A stretch of 64,000 nucleotides of DNA. It comes from Flavobacteriales bacterium (GTDB lineage: Bacteria > Bacteroidota > Bacteroidia > Flavobacteriales_E > Vicingaceae). The position numbers and the translations under genes were made by a program. The notes beneath the pieces are model-generated. The model saw only the letters and a program-made list of their open reading frames with translations, ran no database searches and was not told the origin of the DNA. Positions 7,648 through 16,358 of this stretch are shown here, piece by piece. Location of the stretch: the NCBI GenBank assembly GCA_026196775.1, contig JAPHUD010000023.1, forward strand, positions 124,001 to 188,000, given 5' to 3'. Each line of letters begins with the position of its first letter. Within the stretch, counting starts at the first letter, position 1.

Positions 7648-8397
7648 TTAATTGTTCTTAAAATCTCTACTTTTTCCTGGAAAATAATTTCTAGAAGTTC
7701 TTATTTCTTTGTGATTCCAATTCCAAATAACCAATTGGTATTTTCTCCATATATAATCGAAAGGAGCTACTAAAAAGTGAACAAATCGAGTAAATGGAAT
7801 TATTCCGATAATTAAGAAAGCTGATGCAATGTGTGTTTTTACCATTAACAAAGCCATAGTGTTGCTAGTAGAAAGTTGTGCAATTAAATCTACATTTGGA
7901 TTAAATGCAAAAACCGAGCGTAAATAAGGTGTCATTACTGATGCAAACCAGTTAGAGCCCCATCTGCCATAATACGCCATTAATATTCCACTTGCAATTT
8001 GTACAAATAAGACTAAATAAACTACATAATCCATGTAATTAGAGACCATTTGAATTCTTTTGGTAGTTGCTCTTCTTTTTATGAGCAATAAAAGACCAAT
8101 TAGTGAAGAAATAGCAAAGCCGAAGGCAGTAAATTCTAAAACTAATAATCGAACAGGAGAGCCATTCCATGCAACTACAGCGTTTGGAATTAAGAATCCA
8201 ATTAAATGACCAAAGAATAGCATCACTATTCCCCAATGAAAAAATTGACTACCAAAAAACAGTTTCCTGCCCTCTAAAAATTGAGAAGATAATGATGATA
8301 CTTGAAATCCTTTTTTCGTGTATCTGTAAATTGACCCTATTAAAAAAACTGCTAAAGCAACATAGGGAAGAGCTCCGAATAATAAATAATCTAACAT
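7648..8397 (-). CDS. narI: respiratory nitrate reductase gamma subunit (di-haem b membrane anchor)
   Basis: NarI anchors NarGH at the membrane, oxidises quinol on the outer side and passes electrons through two b haems to NarH. The 249-residue protein has five hydrophobic segments. The four haem-ligand histidines are visible: H54 (FFHWG), H64 (FGHLIG), H189 (KTHIAS) and H207 (RFVHFL), which match H56, H66, H187 and H205 of E. coli NarI. It is the last gene of the operon, 29 bp after narJ, and is followed by a strong terminator. Confidence 0.96.
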   Translation of the reverse strand: MLDYLLFGALPYVALAVFLIGSIYRYTKKGFQVSSLSSQFLEGRKLFFGSQFFHWGIVMLFFGHLIGFLIPNAVVAWNGSPVRLLVLEFTAFGFAISSLIGLLLLIKRRATTKRIQMVSNYMDYVVYLVLFVQIASGILMAYYGRWGSNWFASVMTPYLRSVFAFNPNVDLIAQLSTSNTMALLMVKTHIASAFLIIGIIPFTRFVHFLVAPFDYIWRKYQLVIWNWNHKEIRTSRNYFPGKSRDFKNN

Positions 8398-8426
8398 AGT
8401 TTTATGGTTTTAATTTTAATTTATTT

Positions 8427-9149
8427 TTAATTTAATATTTCTCTTGATCGCCTTTTAATCTCTTCCGGTGTAGGAATAGATGTGGTACATCCATCAGTAC
8501 AGTCGCTATGTAAAAAAGCTTTTGCGTAAGCCGGAATAATTTCGGCTTCTATTTCGAACTTAATGTCTGCAAAATCTATTTTAAATACTTGTAATACTGC
8601 ACTTATTACATTTTTGTAGATATTACCATCTTTAATGCCTTCCATAATTACAACCTTCTGCTTTTTGTTCATTACCTTTTCTCTAATTTTTACTTTAGAA
8701 GCATCGAATTCAGACAGCATTTTTTCTAATGCAGGAATCATTACCATTACTACCAACTCATTGATGAAATTTTCATCTTTGTGTAGTGGAAGCAACCTTA
8801 AAACATAAGGCAAGTTGTCCGCTAGCTCATGTTCGTAATCGTTGTTGTATTTTTCTTGTTCTACTTTCATATTTACTAAAAACTCACCTCTTTTGTAGTC
8901 TTCGGCAAAAATCACATAACCTAAATCTAAAAAGCAAATGGCTTGGATATGAAAGGTTTTTTGAAAAATTTCTTCTATTTGATAAAAAGTTGAATTAGCA
9001 ATAAATTCTGAAAAACGAACAAACTCTTTTCCGGCTTCAGGATAATTTTTATTTAAAAAATTCTGAATTTCAATTACTTTTTCAAAAATATCCGCTTTAG
9101 GATAGATGAAAAGTTCTGAAAGTAAGTTGTAATGTTCTAAGTTTTTCAT
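8427..9149 (-). CDS. narJ: nitrate reductase assembly chaperone NarJ
   Basis: NarJ is a cytoplasmic chaperone that holds NarG while cofactors are inserted. The 240-residue helical protein has the family traits ICFLDLGYVIFAEDYKRGEFLVNM in the middle (near residues 71-94), the segment LPYVLRLLPL near 114, and a variable C-terminus. Sequence conservation in this family is low, but position between narH and narI is decisive. The C-terminal part carries DCTDGCTTS, two cysteines not typical of E. coli NarJ. No other role is suggested. Confidence 0.93.
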   Translation of the reverse strand: MKNLEHYNLLSELFIYPKADIFEKVIEIQNFLNKNYPEAGKEFVRFSEFIANSTFYQIEEIFQKTFHIQAICFLDLGYVIFAEDYKRGEFLVNMKVEQEKYNNDYEHELADNLPYVLRLLPLHKDENFINELVVMVMIPALEKMLSEFDASKVKIREKVMNKKQKVVIMEGIKDGNIYKNVISAVLQVFKIDFADIKFEIEAEIIPAYAKAFLHSDCTDGCTTSIPTPEEIKRRSREILN

Positions 9150-9171
9150 AAATGAAATTTTAAATGTTGAG

Positions 9172-9221
9172 TGTTAAATGTTGAGTTTGGTAATACGATA
9201 TTTAAGATTCATAATTTAACA
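9172..9221. repeat. imperfect inverted repeat in the narH-narJ gap
   Basis: The arms TGTTAAAT (9172-9179) and ATTTAACA (9214-9221) lie in an 82-bp gap that also contains a direct repeat of TTAAATGTTGAG. The gap resembles the one between narG and narH (10726-10803): both begin with TTTTAAAT...GTTAAATGTTGA and end with CAT-x-ATA-x-TTTCTA before the stop codon. It may form an RNA hairpin within the operon transcript. Confidence 0.5.
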
Positions 9222-9231
9222 TTCATAATTT

Positions 9232-10725
9232 CTAAAGCCCTCTTGCTGGTTTTTCTTTAAATCCAAATCCTGTACTTCCTTTATAGTCGCCAGTGTTTTC
9301 TAACATTTCAATGGCTTCCTCACGGTGAGCAGCAGGAATAACAAAACGTTCTTCAAATGTTGCTAAAGAGGTTAGTCTGAAGATGGCATTTGCAGTATCT
9401 ACATCTATACTTGCTTCATTCATTACTGTATTTAATTGTTTGTCGGTTACATCTTTAACAGTAGTATCTCTTCTGGAAACTCTAACCGCATGTAGTTTTT
9501 TGAAAACATCCATTACTTTGTCGTCATTTCCAGCTGTAAATAAAGAAGATAAATAACGAATAGGCACTCTTAATTTTTCAACTCCTGCTAATAAGTGTTC
9601 AGAAACGGTATCATAAGTTCCATCAGCACTTACAGAAGCCATTGCCGGTAACAATGGTGGAACATAAAATAAATTAGGTAATGTTCTGAATTCAGGATGG
9701 AGTGGAAGTGCTATTTTCCATTCTTTTACAAATTTATAAACAGGTGAGTTTTGAGCTGCTTTAATGGTTGAATCTGCAATACCATTTTCTCTAGCTGCTT
9801 TAATTACTGCAGGATCATTTGGATTTAGATAAATATCCATGTGTCTGTCCACTATTTCTGATTCATCGCATGATGCAACAGCTTGAATTCTGTCAGCATC
9901 ATATAACATAACTCCTAAATAACGAATTCTTCCTACACATGAGTGCATACAAGCCGGTGGTTGTCCTGATTCTAAACGTGGATAACATAGTACGCATTTC
10001 TCAGATTTTCCGGTATTCCAGTTGTAATATGATTTTTTGTAAGGACAAGCAGTTACACACATTCTCCAAGCTCTACATCTCTCTTGGTTAATAAGTACTA
10101 CACCGTCTTCACCTCTTTTGTATAAAGCTCCTGATGGACAAGATGCTACACAAGCAGGGTTTAAACAGTGGTTACAGATTCTTGGTAAGTAGTGAAAAGT
10201 CATTTTTTCCAATTGGAACATGGCTTCTTGTTCTGCCTGACTTAAATGTTTGAAGTTAACATCCTGACGAGCATAATCGGGGGTTCCAGATAAATCATCA
10301 TCCCAGTTTGGTCCTGATTGAATTTCTATAGGTTCTCCGGTAATTAATGAAACCGCTCTACCAATTGGTTGGTCATCGCCTTCAGGAGCATCAAATAAAT
10401 CTTGATAACGGTACGCCCATGGTTCATAGTAGTCATCTAATACCGGCATGTTGGGATTGTGAAAAATGTTTTTCAGTCCTTTCAGTTTTCCGGCACCTTT
10501 TAACGATACACTATCACCATCTTTTTTCCAACCTCCCTGATAAATATCTTGGTCTTCCCATTTGGTTGGATATCCTGTTCCTGGCTTAGTTTCTACGTTG
10601 TTCCACCACATGTATTCAGCTCCTTTTCTGTCTGTCCAGATGTTTTTACATGCTACAGAACAAGTATGGCAACCGATACATTTGTCGAGGTGGAAAACCA
10701 TTGCTATTTGAGATCTTATATTCAT
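9232..10725 (-). CDS. narH: respiratory nitrate reductase beta subunit (Fe-S)
   Basis: NarH carries four Fe-S clusters that link the haems of NarI with NarG. The 497-residue sequence starts like other NarH proteins (MNIRSQIAMVFHLDKCIGC). Four cysteine groups are visible: CIGCHTCSVAC near residue 16, CNHCLNPACVASC near 183, CRAWRMCVTAC near 216 and CVLCYPR...CMHSC near 243. In the third group a Trp replaces the second Cys, which is the hallmark of the [3Fe-4S] cluster of NarH. It is cytoplasmic and lies 78 bp after narG. Confidence 0.98.
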   Translation of the reverse strand: MNIRSQIAMVFHLDKCIGCHTCSVACKNIWTDRKGAEYMWWNNVETKPGTGYPTKWEDQDIYQGGWKKDGDSVSLKGAGKLKGLKNIFHNPNMPVLDDYYEPWAYRYQDLFDAPEGDDQPIGRAVSLITGEPIEIQSGPNWDDDLSGTPDYARQDVNFKHLSQAEQEAMFQLEKMTFHYLPRICNHCLNPACVASCPSGALYKRGEDGVVLINQERCRAWRMCVTACPYKKSYYNWNTGKSEKCVLCYPRLESGQPPACMHSCVGRIRYLGVMLYDADRIQAVASCDESEIVDRHMDIYLNPNDPAVIKAARENGIADSTIKAAQNSPVYKFVKEWKIALPLHPEFRTLPNLFYVPPLLPAMASVSADGTYDTVSEHLLAGVEKLRVPIRYLSSLFTAGNDDKVMDVFKKLHAVRVSRRDTTVKDVTDKQLNTVMNEASIDVDTANAIFRLTSLATFEERFVIPAAHREEAIEMLENTGDYKGSTGFGFKEKPARGL

Positions 10726-10752
10726 AACTTTGAAGTTTTAAATTTTAAGTGT

Positions 10753-10797
10753 TAAATGTTGAATTATTTTTATTTAAAATTTATCATTCAACATTTA
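10753..10797. repeat. inverted repeat in the narG-narH gap
   Basis: Perfect 12-bp arms TAAATGTTGAAT (10753-10764) and ATTCAACATTTA (10786-10797) with a 21-nt A/T loop. It is related to the element in the narH-narJ gap. It sits immediately after the narG stop on the minus strand and could shape mRNA decay or the NarG:NarH ratio. Confidence 0.6.
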
Positions 10798-10803
10798 TAG
10801 TTT

Positions 10804-13800
10804 CTAATATTCTACTTTTGTCATTTTACGAACTAATACATGCGTATCACGGTTAACTCCTACAGGCCCCCAATAGTTGAAGTGGTAAGAGAATTGACCA
10901 TAACCACCGCACATTAAGTTTGGTTTTAAGTGAACTCTGGTAAATGAGTTGTTCATTCCACCACGTCTTGGTTCTCCTTTTTTACCTCTTCTTTCTTGAG
11001 ATTTGGCAATGTTGTAGGTTCTTTCCACAGCATGGTAAACGATACAAACTCCTTTAGGAATACGAGCACTTACACATGCACGGGTTACATAGGTTCCGTG
11101 GTCATTATAAACTTCTACATGATCGTTATCTTTAATTCCCAATTCTTCAGCATCTTGCTCACTTAGCCAACATGGTTCTCCACCTCTTGATAGGGTTAAC
11201 ATTCTTAAGGTATCACCGTAAGTTGAGTGAATGTGCCATTTTCCGTGAGGAGTTAAACAATTTAATACTCTTGCTTTTCCATCATTTACAGTAACCCTTA
11301 AATCACCATAAGCTTCAGGTGTTGGAGATGGTTTGTAAGTAGATAAATGTTCTCCAAAAGCAATATAAGCATCATGGTCAAGGTAGAAATGTTGTCTTCC
11401 GGTTAATGTTCTCCATGGAACTAACATGTCTACGTTGTAGGTATAGGCAGCGTATGTTCTTCCTTCATGCATTAACCCCGACCAAAGTGGTGAAGAGTTA
11501 TATCGTTTTGGTTGAGCTTGTAGATCTCTATATTCCATTTCAATTTGCTCGTAGCCATCCCCCAATCTTTCAATCTCTTTAATACCTATTTTTTTACCCA
11601 TTATTTCGTAAGCTCGTTTGGTTAACTTACCATTTGTAAGGGTTGATAATTTTAATACAGCATTGATAGCTTCCACATCTTCTTTTAATGATGGGTATTC
11701 TGTTCCGTCATCCCACTTACTGATGTGTTGTCTGTTTTCTAACATTTCGCCATAAACATCTTCACAATTATAGTGGTTACCGTGAGCTCCTAAACCATTT
11801 TTGGCAATACCATTTCCTAGCGAAATAAATTTGTCATAAATTTTAGAGTAATCTCTTTCAACAAATCCAATTTTGTGCATTGTTTTTCCTGGAATTGCTT
11901 CACATTCTCCTTTACTCCAATCTTGTAAACGAGGTTGAGTAATTTCATCTTTAGAATCGTGAGATAGAGGTGAATTTACCACATCTTTCATAACTCCTGG
12001 TAGATATTTTGGAGCCATAGAGCTTACTCTTTCGGCTAATGCTTCAAAAATTTGCCAATCTGTTCTTGATTCCCAAACAGGATCAATTGCTGCAGAAAGT
12101 GGATGGATAAAAGAGTGCATATCTGTTGAGTTGATATCTGCTTTTTCGTACCAAGAAGCGGTAGGAAGTACAATGTCAGAATAAAGTGCTGAGGTATCCA
12201 TACGGAAATTAATATCAATTACTAAATCCATTTTTCCTCTTGCTCCTTCTTTTTTGAACACAATATCTTCAACAATATCACCAGCTACTTCATCTGCAAT
12301 TTTATTGGTATGTGTGCCTAAATAATGGTCTAAGAAATATTCATGTCCTTTTGCAGAAGTTCCGATGGCATTTCCTTTCCAAATAAACCAGTTTCTTGGG
12401 AAGTTAATTTCTTCGTCCGGTTCAACTACAGCATGTTTTAATTCGCCAGAAACTAATTGTTTAACAATGTAGTCACGCATTTCGTCATCAGAATTACAAC
12501 CTGCTTTTTGAGCTTCTTTCACTATTTCGAAATTATTTTTGTTGTATTGTGGATAATAAGGCATCCATCCGTTACGAACTGCTTTTACAGCCCAATCAGC
12601 AGTATGTGTATGTGCTAATTTGTTTTCAGGAACGGAGTTATAGAATTTTTGATTTCCATCATACCTCCATTGTGAAGAGTTGATGTAATGCCAAATAGGT
12701 CCTTGTTGTAATCTTGGGATAGTTCCCCAATCTTTAGAACTCATAATGGTTGACCATGAATCCATTGGAGCTAATTTTTCTTGTCCAACATAGTGATTCA
12801 TTCCACCACCATTTTTACCATTACAGCCGGTAAGCATTTGAGCCATAATAGAAGCTCGGTACATTAGATTTCCATGAAACCAGTGATTAATAGCTGCCCC
12901 AACAATTACCATGCATTTACCTTCGGTAACTTCTGCAGTATCCGACCATTCGCGTGCTAATTGTAGTACAGTATCTCTACCAATTCCAGTAAATATTTCT
13001 TGCCAAGCAGGAGTGTATGCTTGATCTTTATCGTCATAAGATGTTGGGTAATCACCTGCCAAACCTCTACTAACTCCATATTGTGACATAGTTAAATCGT
13101 AAATGGTTGCAACAGGAACTTTTTCGCCAGAGGCTAATGTTAAGTAACGAACAGGAACACCTCTCATGGCTTTTTTGTCTAATCCATATTCTACAAATTC
13201 AACTTGGGCAACCTCATCGTGTTTGTCTATAAATGTTAATTCTGGGTCGTATTCAGCACCAGTAACATCATCTTCATATTTTAAATTCCAGTTACCATCT
13301 TTTCCGTCCCATCTTTGTCCCATAGAACCTATTGGCACAACTAGATTGTTGGTTTTGGTATCGAAATTTAAGAATTTCCAATCACCGTTATCGATGTCTT
13401 TGTATGAAGCCATTTCATTAGCTCTAACCATTCTTCCGGGAACTAATTTGTCTCCTTCTTTATTTAAACGAACTAAGAAAGGACAATCGGTATATCTTTT
13501 TACGTAATCAATAAAATAAGGTGTTTTTTTGTTGACGTGGTATTCTTGTAAGATTACATGTGTAACCGCCATCCAAAAAGCACCATCAGAACCAGCATGA
13601 ACAGGAATCCATTGGTCAGCATGTTTGGTAACCATACTGAAATCAGGAGACATTACTACAGTTTTAGTCCCATTATGTCGAGCTTCCGAGAAGAAGTGAA
13701 TGTCTGGAGTTCTTGTCATTCCTAGGTTTGCTCCCATGGAAACAATGAATTTAGAGATGAACCAGTCAGCGCTTTCGCATACATCTGTTTGTTCTCCCCA

Positions 13801-14445
13801 AATTTCCGGATAAGCATTTGGTAAATCGCAATACCAATCGTAGAAACTTAAGTTTACACCACCCATTAATTGTAAATACCTAGCACCAGAGGCGTAACTT
13901 AACATACTTTTTGCAGGAATTGGAGCAAAACCAATGATTCTATCAGAACCATATTTTTGTACCGTATATATGTTAGCAGCAGCAATTAAATCTAACGCTT
14001 CATCCCATCTAACTCTTCTGAAACCACCTTTACCTCTTGCTCTTTGGTATCTTGCTCTTTTTACGGGGTCTTTTTGTAAGTTTTCCCAAGCTTTAACCAA
14101 ATCTCCTCCGGCAGCTTCTTTTTCAGCATTAAATAAATCTAATAAAGCACCTCTCATAATAGGGTATTTAACACGGATAGGGCTGTATAAATACCATGAA
14201 TAGGAGATACCTCTTTGACAACCTCTTGGTTCGTAAGGAGGAACTTCTTTGTTAAATTGTGGGTAATCTATTTGTTGCATTTCCCACACAACAATCCCAT
14301 CTTTTACATGGATTGCCCATGAGCAACCACCTGTACAGTTAACACCGTGAGTACTTCGTACAACTTTGTCATATTGCCATCTGTTACGATAAAACTCTTC
14401 CCATTTTCTGGTTTTTGGTGATATTATATCTTCTATCCAGCTCAT
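10804..14445 (-). CDS. narG: respiratory nitrate reductase alpha subunit (Mo-bisMGD)
   Basis: NarG reduces nitrate to nitrite at a molybdenum bis-MGD centre on the cytoplasmic side. The 1213-residue sequence is full length. The FS0 cluster ligands are visible as H33, C37, C41 ([11 protein letters not shown]) and C76. The molybdenum-ligand Asp lies in [14 protein letters not shown] near residue 203. [15 protein letters not shown] at the start, without a twin-arginine leader and signal sequence, fits a cytoplasmic enzyme of the NarG type, not the periplasmic NapA type. It follows the cytochrome c gene by 51 bp with a small hairpin between. Confidence 0.98.
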   Translation of the reverse strand: MSWIEDIISPKTRKWEEFYRNRWQYDKVVRSTHGVNCTGGCSWAIHVKDGIVVWEMQQIDYPQFNKEVPPYEPRGCQRGISYSWYLYSPIRVKYPIMRGALLDLFNAEKEAAGGDLVKAWENLQKDPVKRARYQRARGKGGFRRVRWDEALDLIAAANIYTVQKYGSDRIIGFAPIPAKSMLSYASGARYLQLMGGVNLSFYDWYCDLPNAYPEIWGEQTDVCESADWFISKFIVSMGANLGMTRTPDIHFFSEARHNGTKTVVMSPDFSMVTKHADQWIPVHAGSDGAFWMAVTHVILQEYHVNKKTPYFIDYVKRYTDCPFLVRLNKEGDKLVPGRMVRANEMASYKDIDNGDWKFLNFDTKTNNLVVPIGSMGQRWDGKDGNWNLKYEDDVTGAEYDPELTFIDKHDEVAQVEFVEYGLDKKAMRGVPVRYLTLASGEKVPVATIYDLTMSQYGVSRGLAGDYPTSYDDKDQAYTPAWQEIFTGIGRDTVLQLAREWSDTAEVTEGKCMVIVGAAINHWFHGNLMYRASIMAQMLTGCNGKNGGGMNHYVGQEKLAPMDSWSTIMSSKDWGTIPRLQQGPIWHYINSSQWRYDGNQKFYNSVPENKLAHTHTADWAVKAVRNGWMPYYPQYNKNNFEIVKEAQKAGCNSDDEMRDYIVKQLVSGELKHAVVEPDEEINFPRNWFIWKGNAIGTSAKGHEYFLDHYLGTHTNKIADEVAGDIVEDIVFKKEGARGKMDLVIDINFRMDTSALYSDIVLPTASWYEKADINSTDMHSFIHPLSAAIDPVWESRTDWQIFEALAERVSSMAPKYLPGVMKDVVNSPLSHDSKDEITQPRLQDWSKGECEAIPGKTMHKIGFVERDYSKIYDKFISLGNGIAKNGLGAHGNHYNCEDVYGEMLENRQHISKWDDGTEYPSLKEDVEAINAVLKLSTLTNGKLTKRAYEIMGKKIGIKEIERLGDGYEQIEMEYRDLQAQPKRYNSSPLWSGLMHEGRTYAAYTYNVDMLVPWRTLTGRQHFYLDHDAYIAFGEHLSTYKPSPTPEAYGDLRVTVNDGKARVLNCLTPHGKWHIHSTYGDTLRMLTLSRGGEPCWLSEQDAEELGIKDNDHVEVYNDHGTYVTRACVSARIPKGVCIVYHAVERTYNIAKSQERRGKKGEPRRGGMNNSFTRVHLKPNLMCGGYGQFSYHFNYWGPVGVNRDTHVLVRKMTKVEY

Positions 14446-14463
14446 AATTTTTTGTTTTAAGTG

Positions 14464-14485
14464 CCTCTTAATCTCACTTAAGAGG
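14464..14485. repeat. short hairpin between cytochrome c and narG genes
   Basis: Arms CCTCTTAA (14464-14471) and TTAAGAGG (14478-14485) with a 6-nt loop. An alternative pairing GCCTCT / AGAGGC (14463-14468 with 14486-14491) overlaps it, so two exclusive structures are possible just in front of narG. There is no T run, so it is unlikely to be a complete terminator. Confidence 0.5.
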
Positions 14486-14496
14486 AGAGGCGTGTG

Positions 14497-15375
14497 TTAA
14501 TAAATATTTTTTGATGTTGCTGCTTTAATTTGTCTCTTGTAAATGTCTTCTTTCACACATTTTCTTTTTCGTTCTATATATACTAATAATATAATAGAGG
14601 CTATTACTAAGAAGGCTACTCCTCCTCCATAAATAAGTAGGTGATCGTTATATACTCTCTGTGGTTGATATACATTGTTTACTACTGCATCATTAAAAAA
14701 TGCAGAAAGTTGATATATTTCTTTTTCTGTTAGTGGATGATTTTGATATGAGGAAGCCATAGCAGGAAAAGGAGGTGCACTTAGTATCCCATTTAGCCCT
14801 GCTCCACCCAATCTTTCATATACTTTTGTTAAATCTTTAGCGAGTAAACCACCCCCAATTAAATCTCTATGTTGAACATTATGACATGTGATACATGATA
14901 CTCCGCCATTTTCGAGTCTTTTGCTTCCTTCAAACAAATGTAAACCTGTTGTTATATCACTAGCAGAAGCGTTTGCAGGGTCTAAGATTGGATCAGCAGT
15001 AATTTCTTCTGCTGGTTCTGCTTCTTCAAGAGAATTTGTAGTAGTAGGGCCGCTTTCTGCAATGTAGCTTATTATAGCTTTTATTTCAGCATCATTAACA
15101 TTTTGGTTTGGCATAGGATAGCCATATTCTGTAATTATTGCCTTTGCATCAGCATCTTTTTCTCCAAAAGCTTGTGCATTTTTTACAAAACTAAGAATCC
15201 ATTCTTCAGATCGCTTAGTGTGTATTCCTTCTAAGTCGGGACCAACTAATTTTCCTTTACCTATAGAGTGACAAGCACTACAATTTTGTTTAAACACTTC
15301 TTTACCGTTTTGTGCATTTAAATTAATGCTTATAGTAACAATAGAAAGTGATATTACAATTGATTTTAGTTTCAT
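14497..15375 (-). CDS. membrane-anchored two-haem cytochrome c heading the nar operon (NarC-like)
   Basis: 292 residues: signal peptide (to about residue 21), first c-haem site CSACH at 32-36 with a Met ligand candidate in GYPMPN (M88), an Asp/Glu/Ala/Pro-rich linker (about 108-140), a second haem site CITCH at 161-165 with Met near 206, and a C-terminal membrane helix about 244-266 followed by a basic tail. It would face the periplasm. A di-haem cytochrome c (NarC) also heads the narCGHJI operon of Thermus, where it helps attach and feed the enzyme; the same order here suggests a like role. Two FNR-type sites precede it. Confidence 0.88.
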   Translation of the reverse strand: MKLKSIVISLSIVTISINLNAQNGKEVFKQNCSACHSIGKGKLVGPDLEGIHTKRSEEWILSFVKNAQAFGEKDADAKAIITEYGYPMPNQNVNDAEIKAIISYIAESGPTTTNSLEEAEPAEEITADPILDPANASASDITTGLHLFEGSKRLENGGVSCITCHNVQHRDLIGGGLLAKDLTKVYERLGGAGLNGILSAPPFPAMASSYQNHPLTEKEIYQLSAFFNDAVVNNVYQPQRVYNDHLLIYGGGVAFLVIASIILLVYIERKRKCVKEDIYKRQIKAATSKNIY

Positions 15376-15434
15376 TGTTTTTATCTTTTATTGATTTGAA
15401 TCATATATTTTATTACTAAATCTTAGTGATGGTA

Positions 15435-15500
15435 TAAAATTCAGTTCATTTTTAGAAAAAATAAATGACATGAATCATAGTGGTATATGATTTATGTCAT
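15435..15500 (-). promoter_or_regulatory. tandem FNR-type sites, promoter of the nar operon
   Basis: Proximal ATGAC-ATGA-ATCAT at 15465-15478 and distal ATGAT-TTAT-GTCAT at 15487-15500, centres 22 bp apart. The base 36.5 bp from the proximal centre ends a weak -7 box GAATTTTA (minus strand, 15442-15435; four of six consensus bases), as expected for a promoter that depends on its activator. Transcript start would be near 15430, 55 nt before the cytochrome gene. Confidence 0.75.
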
Positions 15501-15540
15501 ATATAAAAAACATTAAAAAGAAGGAGGAAAAGAGAATGAA

Positions 15541-16194
15541 TTATTGATTGGTTAAGGCTTCAAGGGCGTTAAAATCTAGAATTTTTATGTTTTTTCCAGA
15601 GTTTTGTATGATTTTTTCATCATTGAGCTCTTTAAGAGCTCTAATAATACTTTCGTAGGTTGTATTTGTTAGGCTGGCGTAGTCTTTACGAGGAATGGTA
15701 AAACTTAAAAGTTGAGGGTCTTTTTTATCAGCACCAAAAATGGTATAATTGTAAAGAATTGCTCTGGCAACTCTATTTTTTACTTGAAGGTGATTAATTT
15801 TCGTTTCTGAATTTCTGAGTTCTTCGGCAAAAAACATCATCAATTGATAGGTAAATTCAATATTGGTTTTTGCTAGTAAGTTGAATATGTTTAGGGGGAT
15901 AAATGAAAGAGTGGTTTCTTCATAAGTTTTTGCAGAAACAGGATAAACCCAATCTCCACCAAAGCCTCTATGTCCTAAAATTTCTCCTTCTCCTGCAAGT
16001 CTAAAAATTTTTTCTTTACCAGTTGATTCGTTTGAAAAGACTTTTACTTTTCCTTTATTAATAATGAATAATCCTTTAACATCATCGCCTTCTTTAAAAA
16101 CTAGGTTGTCTTTTCGTAAGGTATAAACGGATTTGTGAAATTCAATAAAATCTATCCATTCTTTTGAACAGTATTGTTTTAAAAAAGAGTCCAT
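15541..16194 (-). CDS. second CRP/FNR-family regulator, without Fe-S cysteines
   Basis: 217 residues: cNMP-type beta-roll (KDNLVFKEGDDVKGLFII near 28, GEGEILGHRGF near 68) and a C-terminal winged helix (PRKDYASL near 168, recognition helix TTYESIIRALKEL near 177). Only C9 is present in front of the fold, so it cannot hold an FNR cluster; it may sense NO through haem (DNR-like), another ligand, or act constitutively. The Glu and Arg for TGA recognition are kept, so it may share the same operators as the Fe-S regulator. Its own promoter has such a site. It lies 165 bp upstream of the nar operon. Confidence 0.88.
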   Translation of the reverse strand: MDSFLKQYCSKEWIDFIEFHKSVYTLRKDNLVFKEGDDVKGLFIINKGKVKVFSNESTGKEKIFRLAGEGEILGHRGFGGDWVYPVSAKTYEETTLSFIPLNIFNLLAKTNIEFTYQLMMFFAEELRNSETKINHLQVKNRVARAILYNYTIFGADKKDPQLLSFTIPRKDYASLTNTTYESIIRALKELNDEKIIQNSGKNIKILDFNALEALTNQ

Positions 16195-16217
16195 GTTAAC
16201 TAGTATTTAATATCTGT

Positions 16218-16261
16218 CAAAGTTAGATTATAAATAGGCTTAAAGATATGATTTTTTTCAG
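16218..16261 (-). promoter_or_regulatory. FNR-type site and -7 box, promoter of the second regulator
   Basis: ATGAT-TTTT-TTCAG at 16248-16261 and an exact TAACTTTG box on the minus strand at 16225-16218. The spacing from centre to last base is 36.5 bp. Transcript start would be near 16212, 18 nt before the ATG. Confidence 0.72.
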
Positions 16262-16358
16262 GTAAATTAAGTAATAATCTTTTTTACTAGTAAATTTTAA
16301 ATGAAACCTTTTATAATTAAAAACGGTAAAAGGCAACATTGTTCAAAAAATATAGTCT

